From an uncultured Lachnospiraceae bacterium (GTDB lineage Bacteria; Bacillota; Clostridia; Lachnospirales; Lachnospiraceae): a stretch of 64,000 nt of DNA. How positions within the stretch are numbered: position 1 is the stretch's first letter; every line of letters starts with the position of its first letter. The notes under the pieces were generated by a model. The model was given only the letters and a program-made list of their open reading frames with translations. It ran no database searches and was not told where the DNA came from. The DNA lies in NCBI GenBank assembly GCA_910585075.1, contig CAJUED010000010.1:23697-87696 (forward strand). The letters run 5' to 3'. Shown here piece after piece: positions 52,133 through 59,008 of this stretch. A program made the translations under genes and the position numbers.

Positions 52133-52662
52133 ACGCGTCTCCATTTCTCCTGTTTATGACCTTCTTTTTCCAGACGGCTGCGCAGCTCCTCTAAGAAGTC
52201 CAGGAATTTTTCTCTTTCCTCGACCTGAACCAGGTTGGCAATGCCGGCCACCGTTTTGCTGCCGGTGTCGCTAATGTTGAATTGCTCCCCAAAAGAACCA
52301 TAGTTTTTGCGGTAGAGAAGCCATGCCTGCTTTACTTTAGGCTCATAGCTTACGCCTACAACCGCGTCCATATCCACATAAAAAGCTTCACTGTGCTGGG
52401 TCAATTCCCGGTCTACCTGTATCATGGCAATTTTGCTGTCGCTTTTGCGATAGCCTACGATATAGTGGTAAAAGGTTGTAGTGTTGGTATCGAAAAAGAA
52501 TCCCTGTTCAAATTTGGAAGATGTCTGGCCGGCAAGGAGAATTTCATAGCTGTCCCCGTCAGCAATTTCCTCATTCCACATTTTGCGCATGATTTCCTTT
52601 TTCCTTTGGCACTCTGCCGCATCGTACACTAATTCTTTTGGCTTTTTTGAAAACAATCCCAT
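52129..52662 (-). CDS. Soluble protein of unknown function
   Basis: 177 residues, no membrane helix. It begins MGLFSKKPKELVYD, a common start among small Clostridial cytoplasmic or membrane-associated proteins. The central part alternates strands (FFFDTNTTTFYHYIVGYR, MIQVDRELTQHSEAFYVDM), which could be a PH-like fold; this is a guess. ATG 52662 follows AGGAGGA by eight bases. Confidence 0.7.
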   Translation of the reverse strand: MGLFSKKPKELVYDAAECQRKKEIMRKMWNEEIADGDSYEILLAGQTSSKFEQGFFFDTNTTTFYHYIVGYRKSDSKIAMIQVDRELTQHSEAFYVDMDAVVGVSYEPKVKQAWLLYRKNYGSFGEQFNISDTGSKTVAGIANLVQVEEREKFLDFLEELRSRLEKEGHKQEKWRRV

Positions 52663-52726
52663 TTTAATATTCCTCCTTTTATGATTGGGGCAGTGAGAGA
52701 GCGTAGTGGCACATTCCAGTGTGTAC

Positions 52727-52754
52727 ATTATATCATGAATCATAGTTTCATGAT
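52727..52754 (-). promoter_or_regulatory. Promoter with overlapping dyad
   Basis: A perfect TATAAT on the - strand (52732-52727) has no good -35 box. A perfect dyad ATCATGAA (52732-52739) / TTCATGAT (52747-52754) covers the -13 to -35 region, so a dimeric regulator may bind here. Confidence 0.5.
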
Positions 52755-52885
52755 TGCCGTTCACCGCTCGTCGAACATGCAAGTATGCTCTCCTTGCTAA
52801 CGCCCATTATAACATTTTTTGTGAGGATGTACATTATATTTTTGAGGGTGGTGCTTAAGAGGGTGGTGTGGTATAGTATGGAGGA

Positions 52886-53065
52886 GATTTGCAGGCTGAG
52901 AAGCGTTTACAGGCTGAGAAGTGTTTACGGGCTTGGAAGTATTTGTGGGTTTAGAAATATTTATAGGCTTAGAAGTATTTATGGATAAAGAAGTATTTGC
53001 AGGCTGAGAAGCATATGCAGATTAAGAAGTATTTGCAAGGTGAGAAGTATTTGTAACTTAAGAAG
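52886..53065 (+). repeat. Minisatellite, ten 18-bp units
   Basis: Consensus TATTTGCAGGCTGAGAAG. Ten units run without gaps from 52886 to 53065, with a degraded eleventh. The unit is a multiple of three and one frame would encode a hexapeptide repeat like RLRSVY, but that frame stops within the array and has no strong start. It fills the space directly before the aminopeptidase gene. Confidence 0.9.
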
Positions 53066-53104
53066 TGTTTGAACTTAGAGGTTATGGAAAGGAATGGTGT
53101 GGAG

Positions 53105-54373
53105 ATGGAGAAAGAATTTTATCAGGGAAACAGGGAGCGGATGTATCGGGAGATGAAAGCGGATTCTCTGCTGGTGATGTTTTCGGGCAGGGAAGTGCGT
53201 AAGACCAACGACGAATATTATCCCTTTTATACGGACAGGAATTTTCTGTATTTAACCGGACTTGACAGCAAGGAGTTTGTTTTGCTGGCTGTGAAGGATT
53301 CGGCGGGAAATGTGGAGGAAAAGATTTATATTCTGCCCCCTGACCCGATGAAAGAGCGGTGGACGGGAGAGCGGCTTAAGCCGGAGCAGGTGCAGGAGTT
53401 ATCAGGGATACGGGAGCTTGCCTATGTGCAGGAATTTGGAGGGGATTTTCATAAGCTGGCTTCCGTTGGGAATTACCGGTATCTGTATTTGGATCTTTAC
53501 AAGGAGGAGCCTGACGACAGGGACAGGCCGGAGCACTGGCTGCTGGCCCAGACATCGGCCGCTTACCCATACTTACGGATTGAAAACGCCAATGCTATCC
53601 TGCGCCGTCTGCGGACAATCAAGCAGCCTTGTGAGATAGCGGCTATGCGGGAGGCGGAAAAGATTACAAGGGACGGTATCACAGCCATGATGAAGGCTTC
53701 AAAACCTGGCATGTATGAGTATCAGTACAAGGCGGTATTTGACTATGTTTTAGGACAGTACGGCCCCCAAGGGCCGGCATTTCCCTCTATTATTTCCGCA
53801 GGGAAAAATAATTTTTGTATTCATTATTATTCCTACAAAGGACAGGCCTTGGACGGGGATATGGTACTGAATGATGTGGGTGCATGGTATGACAACCTGA
53901 TGAACGACGTGTCCAGAGGATGGCCCTGCAATGGAAAATATAATGAAAAGCAAAGGCTGCTTTATGAGTGCGCGCTTAGGACTTCCAATCATATGTTCAG
54001 TATGATTAAACCGGGTATGCTTATGGCTGATGTGGACGGGGAAATCAGAAGGTATAACGCGGTTATGTTAAAGGAAGCGGGTGTGTTGAAAAATGTGGAG
54101 GATATCGGCACCTATATGTGGCATGGAGGAGCCCATCATGTGGGCTTTGACGTACATGATGTGATTGAACTGCCAAAGGTAATTGCACCGGGGATGGTTT
54201 TCTGCGTGGATGTGGGAATTTACCATGAGGAGTGGGGGATCGGATTCAGGCTGGAGGACAACTGTCTTGTGACGGAAGATGGTTGTGAGAATCTTTCGGT
54301 GATTACCCCGAGAACTATAGAAGAAATAGAGGATACCATGCAGAAGGGGTGCTGGGCGCCCGGGAGAATTTGA
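53105..54373 (+). CDS. pepP: Xaa-Pro aminopeptidase (M24B)
   Basis: 422 residues. The N-terminal creatinase-like domain (1-165) is followed by the M24 pita-bread domain with metal ligands: VLNDVGAWYDNLMNDVSRGWP (two Asp), MWHGGAHHVGFDVHD (His), CVDVGIYHEEWGIGFRLEDNCL (two Glu). It removes N-terminal residues before proline. The start could be ATG 53084 or 53105; neither has an ideal ribosome site, and the first 12 residues of the longer form derive from repeat-like sequence. Confidence 0.92.
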   Translation: MEKEFYQGNRERMYREMKADSLLVMFSGREVRKTNDEYYPFYTDRNFLYLTGLDSKEFVLLAVKDSAGNVEEKIYILPPDPMKERWTGERLKPEQVQELSGIRELAYVQEFGGDFHKLASVGNYRYLYLDLYKEEPDDRDRPEHWLLAQTSAAYPYLRIENANAILRRLRTIKQPCEIAAMREAEKITRDGITAMMKASKPGMYEYQYKAVFDYVLGQYGPQGPAFPSIISAGKNNFCIHYYSYKGQALDGDMVLNDVGAWYDNLMNDVSRGWPCNGKYNEKQRLLYECALRTSNHMFSMIKPGMLMADVDGEIRRYNAVMLKEAGVLKNVEDIGTYMWHGGAHHVGFDVHDVIELPKVIAPGMVFCVDVGIYHEEWGIGFRLEDNCLVTEDGCENLSVITPRTIEEIEDTMQKGCWAPGRI

Positions 54374-54480
54374 AACAGCCGGTAGATGCAGTGGAGGCTG
54401 TCACAGGTTGCAGCAGCCGGATTTAAGGTTATCCTTAAGTTGGCGGGACCGAGTCCGGCATGCTTTTGCGGACAGGAGGC

Positions 54481-54560
54481 TTGACGAAAAACCTGTATGA
54501 TGAAAAGGGCAGCAGGAGGTTTAACGAAAAACCTGTATGATGAAAAGGGCAACAGGAGGA
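54481..54560 (+). repeat. Tandem 40-bp duplication before eutH
   Basis: 54481-54520 and 54521-54560 are copies differing at three of 40 bases. Each ends in CAGGAGG, so the ribosome binding site itself is duplicated; the second copy serves eutH, starting six bases later. Confidence 0.92.
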
Positions 54561-54566
54561 CTTGGC

Positions 54567-55664
54567 ATGAACCGTGTATTAATGCTGATTATGGCAGCAG
54601 GTGTGATAGTAGGAGGAATCGACAGCATCAGGGGAAACAAGCGTGGCTATGGGGAAAGGTTTGAAGAAGGATTCTGTCTCCTTGGCCCTACGGCTCTTTC
54701 CATGGCGGGGATGATTTGTCTTGCGCCTGTGCTGGCGGATGTGCTTGGAAGGCTTATTGTGCCCTTTTATCGGAAAATCGGCGTGGATCCGGCCATGTTT
54801 GGAAGCCTGCTTGCCATTGATATGGGCGGCTATCAGCTTGCAATGGAGCTGGCGATGGATAAGAGCATTGGGAGCTATAGTGGGATTGTGTCCGGTGCAA
54901 TTTTCGGATGCACACTTGTGTTTACCATTCCGGTGGGCATGGGGATGATTGATAAGCAGGAGCGGCAGTTTTTTGCAAGAGGAATCATGTACGGTCTGAT
55001 TACCATGCCTGTGGGACTTTTAGCGGGCGGGGTACTTGCAGGGATTCCACTGGGACGCTGCTTTCACCAGAATCTGCCCACTTTTGCGCTGGCTGTTTTG
55101 CTGTTAGTAGGCCTATGGAAAAATCCGGACAAAATGGTCCGGGGATTTTGCGGATTTGCAAGGGGCATCCGGGTAGTGATTCTGGTGGGGCTGATATTGG
55201 CGGCAGTGGAATATATGTGCGGCATCAATCCGGTAAAGGGAATGGCGCCGATAAAAGAGGCAATGGACGTAGTGGCTTCCATTGGGATTGTCATGCTGGG
55301 AAGTCTCCCCGCCGCGGAATTTTTGCAGAGGCTGTTGAAAAAGCCTTTTACATGGCTGGGCGGAAAGCTTGGCATGAAGCCCGAGAGCATGGCCGGGCTG
55401 CTTGTGGGAAGTGTAAGCGTGATTCCTGCGCTGGCTATGTATTCGAATATGGATGAAAAGGGAAAAGTGGTGAACGCTGCTTTCCTGGTAAGCGCGGCAA
55501 GCCTTTTGGCGGCCCATATTGGGTTTACCATAAGTACCGAACCGGAGTTATTGGGCCCTTTGCTGGGAGGAAAGCTGAGCGGGGCGGTAGCGGCGCTGGC
55601 GCTTTCTCTGTGCATGTGTGGAAAGGAAAAGCCCTCCGGAGCGGTTCGGAAGTCAGCTTGCTGA
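54567..55664 (+). CDS. eutH: EutH-family ethanolamine transporter
   Basis: 365 residues with about ten or eleven membrane helices. GSLLAIDMGGYQLAMELA, TIPVGMGMI, MLGSLPAAEFLQRL and MAGLLVGSVSVIPALAMY match EutH. It carries ethanolamine across the membrane. No other eut gene is present nearby, so the supply route or real substrate is uncertain. ATG 54567 follows AGGAGGA. Confidence 0.88.
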   Translation: MNRVLMLIMAAGVIVGGIDSIRGNKRGYGERFEEGFCLLGPTALSMAGMICLAPVLADVLGRLIVPFYRKIGVDPAMFGSLLAIDMGGYQLAMELAMDKSIGSYSGIVSGAIFGCTLVFTIPVGMGMIDKQERQFFARGIMYGLITMPVGLLAGGVLAGIPLGRCFHQNLPTFALAVLLLVGLWKNPDKMVRGFCGFARGIRVVILVGLILAAVEYMCGINPVKGMAPIKEAMDVVASIGIVMLGSLPAAEFLQRLLKKPFTWLGGKLGMKPESMAGLLVGSVSVIPALAMYSNMDEKGKVVNAAFLVSAASLLAAHIGFTISTEPELLGPLLGGKLSGAVAALALSLCMCGKEKPSGAVRKSAC

Positions 55665-55720
55665 ATCAGTCGTCACCGGTCTTTTGTTCTGTAAAATACG
55701 ACCAATTGTGGAACAGCTTC

Positions 55721-55788
55721 AAATGAGACAGATTTTGTAACAAAGAAGCCAAAGGCAAGTGGCTGCGTGGAACATGCTTTTTTTTAAC
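55721..55788 (+). repeat. Second copy of the nested-hairpin element
   Basis: AAATGAGACAGATTTTGTAAC then AAAGAAGCCAAAGGC match 38422-38456 at 27 of 33 positions. AGCCA/TGGCT still pairs. A T run (55779-55787) follows, so here it may also help end eutH transcripts. Confidence 0.6.
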
Positions 55789-56038
55789 AATTTGTGAGGT
55801 TGCAGTTTAACGCAATGTAAAGTAAAATGTTTTAAGTAACAAAATGTTACTAACATTAAGAAATTTAAGATAGTAAAGAAAATGTTTTGAAGAATGGGGA
55901 TTTTTATGAAGAAGAATACCGAAGCCGTTGCATAGCAGTGGCTATGACAACTATAGCAGGCGACATATGCCGCCTAGTATAAAATTAAAATTGTTATGGC
56001 CATTGCCTTTCCTGAAAGTAAATAATTAGGAGGCGGCT
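55789..56038 (+). other. A/T-rich gap with small hairpins
   Basis: No convincing gene; the only notable short frame is nine codons from ATG 55906. Perfect hairpins CATAGC/GCTATG (55931-55946) and AGGCG/CGCCT (55958-55975) follow. GTTACTAACATT-like repeats make it A/T-rich. AATTAGGAGG at the end is the ribosome site of the next gene. Confidence 0.4.
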
Positions 56039-56344
56039 ATGAGCTATAGAAGGGCGGATGATGTTCTGCCAAAAAACGTTCTTGAGATTCTGCAGATGTA
56101 TGTAAGCGGAGAGACAATTTATGTCCCTCAAAAGGAAGCGTGCAGGGAAAAATGGGGTTCCGGTACAGGCGTAAGTGAAAGGTTGCGCATAAGGAACGAG
56201 GAAATTTTTGTCCGGTATCAAAGTGGCATTTCCATTAAAGAGCTGGCGCAGAGCTATTACCTGACGGAAAAGAGTATACAGAGAATTCTCAGAAATATGC
56301 GAAAGAAACCTCCTGTAAGCAGTAGTTCAAGGAATTGCGATTGA
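56039..56344 (+). CDS. CD3324-type HTH protein
   Basis: 101 residues. MSYRRADDVLPKNVLEILQMYVSG, then TIYVPQKEACREKWGSGTG and a helix-turn-helix SIKELAQSYYLTEKSIQRIL. This matches the small CD3324 family, distantly like phage Mor activators. It is probably a DNA-binding regulator; target unknown. AGGAGGCGG precedes the ATG. Confidence 0.82.
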   Translation: MSYRRADDVLPKNVLEILQMYVSGETIYVPQKEACREKWGSGTGVSERLRIRNEEIFVRYQSGISIKELAQSYYLTEKSIQRILRNMRKKPPVSSSSRNCD

Positions 56345-56408
56345 AAGAACCACGGTTCTGATAATTACAATTCTTAAGATAATGAATTCAGACATGGAGG
56401 GGATACAA

Positions 56409-56834
56409 TTGAATAGGGAAAATAAAAGAAAATCATTTGAGAAAGGGTATTACAGAAGGCACGCCTGCAATGAAGTGTTCGTGTGCAGGGGCTGTGGAAG
56501 GGAAGTGGTGCCGGAGGGCGCAGGGAGCGACCACAGGAATCATTGTCCCAACTGCCTGATGAGCCTGCATGTGGATATAGAGCCAGGGGATCGGGCGTCG
56601 GACTGCGGCGGCTATATGGAGCCGGTGGCTGTGTGGGTCAGGAAAAAGGGTGAGTGGGCAATTATACACCGCTGTCGGCAGTGCGGACAGATGAGCTCTA
56701 ACCGGATTGCGGCTGACGATAATCCCATGAAGCTTATGTCCATTGCAATGAAACCGCTTACCGCGCCGCCCTTTCCGCTTGAGCGCATTGAAGAAATGAC
56801 AAGGCTGATGGGTGGAGAGGGAACCATGGCCTGA
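56409..56834 (+). CDS. RNHCP-domain zinc-ribbon protein
   Basis: 141 residues. CRGCG (about 25) and RNHCPNCLMSLHVD (about 43-56) form the RNHCP zinc ribbon; a second pair is in HRCRQCGQ (about 89). Function of the family is not known; nucleic acid binding is likely. TTG 56409 is six bases after GGAGGGG; ATG 56382 lacks a ribosome site. Confidence 0.85.
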   Translation: MNRENKRKSFEKGYYRRHACNEVFVCRGCGREVVPEGAGSDHRNHCPNCLMSLHVDIEPGDRASDCGGYMEPVAVWVRKKGEWAIIHRCRQCGQMSSNRIAADDNPMKLMSIAMKPLTAPPFPLERIEEMTRLMGGEGTMA

Positions 56835-56855
56835 GATATGGACCTTTAAGATGAT

Positions 56856-56896
56856 AAGCCTGCAGGCGTTTTGTGTGACGTCTGCAGGCTTTTTTA
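56856..56896 (+). terminator. Terminator after the RNHCP gene
   Basis: AAGCCTGCAG (56856-56865) pairs with CTGCAGGCTT (56882-56891), followed by a T run. Confidence 0.9.
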
Positions 56897-56970
56897 TAAA
56901 ATATACTTTAATAAAACGTACTTTAATAAAACGTATTTTAATAAAACATATTTTAGTAAAATGCATTGAG
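56896..56970 (+). repeat. Minisatellite, four to five 15-bp units
   Basis: Consensus ATAAAACGTACTTTA, units at 56896, 56911, 56926 and 56941 and a weak fifth at 56956. It starts in the terminator's tail. On the - strand a frame through it would encode a five-residue FIKVR-type repeat, but it has no support as a gene. Confidence 0.88.
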
Positions 56971-57025
56971 ATAATTAATCAGGGATAATGAAATAGTTTA
57001 GAGCAAAATGAAAAGGGAAATACGC

Positions 57026-57055
57026 TTGTCAGAGAGAGTTGCCGTATGCTACTAT
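57026..57055 (+). promoter_or_regulatory. Possible promoter for the S66 peptidase
   Basis: TTGTCA (57026-57031) and TACTAT (57050-57055) are 18 bases apart, 41 bases before the start. Confidence 0.4.
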
Positions 57056-57096
57056 TAGTGAAGAAACTAATACGTGGATGGAAATGGAGGACTACT

Positions 57097-58140
57097 ATGA
57101 GATATCCCGCTTCTTTAAAGAAAAAAATTGGTTTTGTGGCGCCTTCCTTTGGGTGCGCGACGGAGCCTTATAAAACAGCTTTTGTGAATGCCCAAAAGAA
57201 ATGGAAGGATATGGGCTATGAATTGGAGCTTGGGCCCAACTGCTATGCCCAGGAGGGAATCGGCATCAGCAATACGCCGGAAAAATGCGGTGCGGAACTG
57301 ACGGAATACTATTTAAGTGAGAATAACGAGTGCCTGATTTCCTGCGGCGGTGGTGAGATGATGTGCGAGACCCTGGAATATGTAGACTTTCAGGCGATAA
57401 AAAAAGCTTCTCCCAAGTGGTATATGGGATTTTCGGATAACACGAATATGACTTTTTTGCTGACCACACTGTGCGATACGGCCTCTGTTTACGGCCCCTG
57501 TGCGGCGGCTTTTGGCATGGAGCCGTGGCATCCTTCCCTTACGGACGCCATGGAGATTTTACATGGAAAGAGAAAAACGGTGGGCAGCTATGGCAAGTGG
57601 GAGAAAGAAGGCATAAAGGATGAAGAAAACCCGCTGGCTCCTTATCAGTGCACGGAAGAATTAAATTTGAAGCTTTATACACCGGGCGAGGGCGGAAGGC
57701 TGACAGAGAGTAGCAGCATTTCCATGGAAGGGCGCCTTTTGGGAGGATGTATGGACTGCCTGGTCAATCTGCTGGGAACTCGTTTTGACAAGGTGAAGGA
57801 TTTTTCGGAAAAATATAAAGAAGACGGATTTATCTGGTTCCTGGAATCCTGCGATTTAAATGTTTTTGCAATCAGACGTGCTATGTGGCAGATGGAGCAG
57901 GCCGGGTGGTTTGAGCATGTGAAAGGTTTTCTGATTGGACGTCCTCTCTGCCATGGACAGGAAATGATGGGGCTTGACCAGTATCAGGCGATTCTGCCTA
58001 CGGTGCAAAAGCACAAGGTGCCGGTGATTATGGATGCGGATTTGGGCCATCTGCCGCCTATGATGCCTTTGGTAACAGGGAGTAAAGCGGTGGTTACGGC
58101 TGTGGGGAACAGGATGGAAGTGAAGATGGAGTTTATATAG
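57097..58140 (+). CDS. LD-carboxypeptidase/MccF-like peptidase (S66)
   Basis: 347 residues. The N-terminal IGFVAPSFG, CLISCGGGEMMCE and the nucleophile Ser in YMGFSDNTNM are S66 features; Glu in FLESCDLN and His in DADLGHLPPMMPL complete the triad. It may trim wall peptides or hydrolyse acyl-nucleotide toxins, as MccF does; sequence alone does not decide. ATG 57097 follows GGAGG by six bases. Confidence 0.9.
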   Translation: MRYPASLKKKIGFVAPSFGCATEPYKTAFVNAQKKWKDMGYELELGPNCYAQEGIGISNTPEKCGAELTEYYLSENNECLISCGGGEMMCETLEYVDFQAIKKASPKWYMGFSDNTNMTFLLTTLCDTASVYGPCAAAFGMEPWHPSLTDAMEILHGKRKTVGSYGKWEKEGIKDEENPLAPYQCTEELNLKLYTPGEGGRLTESSSISMEGRLLGGCMDCLVNLLGTRFDKVKDFSEKYKEDGFIWFLESCDLNVFAIRRAMWQMEQAGWFEHVKGFLIGRPLCHGQEMMGLDQYQAILPTVQKHKVPVIMDADLGHLPPMMPLVTGSKAVVTAVGNRMEVKMEFI

Positions 58141-58145
58141 TAAAG

Positions 58146-58179
58146 AAAGCCGTGAGAACAGGAGTTTTTACGGCTTTTT
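58146..58179 (+). terminator. Terminator after the S66 gene
   Basis: AAAGCCGT (58146-58153) pairs with ACGGCTTT (58170-58177), followed by TT. Confidence 0.75.
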
Positions 58180-58217
58180 AAGCATGGGGGCTGCCGTCAG
58201 CAAAAAGGAGAATCGGA

Positions 58218-58754
58218 ATGTACGTATATCACGTTGTAACAGAAAGGCCTATGCAGGAAGGCCAGCAGATTATTTTTGATGAAACACATCACAACGGCGT
58301 TTATCAGAGAGTGATGGAAAGACAAAGAATCGTGGATGAAATTTACGAAAATCCTGCCCGGTATGAAGCTGAAAAGTCGGAGCATCACACTTTGGTAGCC
58401 TTAAGGGAGCTGGCAATGGAGGAGGTCAGGAGGAAAGAATATCCGGGCTTCCCTTCAAGGATGAGTTGTCTGTATGTGTCGAAAACCTTTGAGGAGGCGG
58501 AAAAGTGGGCCCAGTTTTTTGTCAGAATCGGACGGCCCACTTTTCATATCGTCAAGCTCTATGTGGAGGGTAACTATTTTGTGGGCGACGCTACCAAATG
58601 CTTTGACGGGACTGCGCACAAAGAAGAAAATTTAAGGCTTGCAAGGCGGTATTGGGAAAACAAAAATGAGGATAAGGGGGATGAGCCGCCGGTTTATGAG
58701 ATGCTGGTCGACGGGCATATTGAGGTGGTCCGGATTGTGAAAGAAATAAGCTAA
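58218..58754 (+). CDS. DUF2441-like protein
   Basis: 178 residues, soluble. YHVVTERPMQEGQQIIFDETHHNGVYQRV and YENPARYE are typical of DUF2441; PSRMSCLYVSKTFEEAEKW and GDATKCFDGT follow. The fold may be related to ADP-ribosyltransferase-like proteins of this layout, but this is not established. AAAAGGAG precedes the ATG. Confidence 0.82.
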   Translation: MYVYHVVTERPMQEGQQIIFDETHHNGVYQRVMERQRIVDEIYENPARYEAEKSEHHTLVALRELAMEEVRRKEYPGFPSRMSCLYVSKTFEEAEKWAQFFVRIGRPTFHIVKLYVEGNYFVGDATKCFDGTAHKEENLRLARRYWENKNEDKGDEPPVYEMLVDGHIEVVRIVKEIS

Positions 58755-58774
58755 GCGCATAGGCGTCCTCGAGT

Positions 58775-58933
58775 ATGCTGGCTATGGCGGCCGGGAAACC
58801 GCAGGAAGGATATGTTCATCCGCAGCATCATCCCCAGGTGAGGTTTGATGAAAATGCACAGGTGAAGGGCTGTGCGGTTTATGCATATATGGCAATGCGG
58901 TGGCTTGAGGAGCATAAGGAATTGGCAGAATGA
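58775..58933 (+). CDS. Short open frame, possible gene remnant
   Basis: 52 codons from ATG 58775. The translated KPQEGYVHPQHHPQVRFDE and VKGCAVYAYMAMRWLEEHKE look protein-like and not random, but no ribosome site precedes it and a stop lies in frame just upstream. It may be the C-terminal remnant of a lost gene. Not recognised. Confidence 0.35.
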   Translation: MLAMAAGKPQEGYVHPQHHPQVRFDENAQVKGCAVYAYMAMRWLEEHKELAE

Positions 58934-59008
58934 TGAAATACAGCTGGAAAAAACAGATTGAATATTATATGATAGTAACAGGATGAATATTTCGGAAGGA
59001 GAAAAATC

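Noticed and set aside
52785..52988. Small protein gene with hexapeptide repeats over the 18-bp array
   Set aside because: The frame stops inside the array, has no good ribosome site and follows from the repeat being a multiple of three.
56039..56344. Prophage marker because of Mor-like similarity
   Set aside because: The CD3324-type protein is common in Clostridia chromosomes and no other phage gene is near.
56433..56966. 177-codon frame antisense to the RNHCP gene
   Set aside because: It is a shadow of the zinc-ribbon gene extended by the 15-bp repeats.
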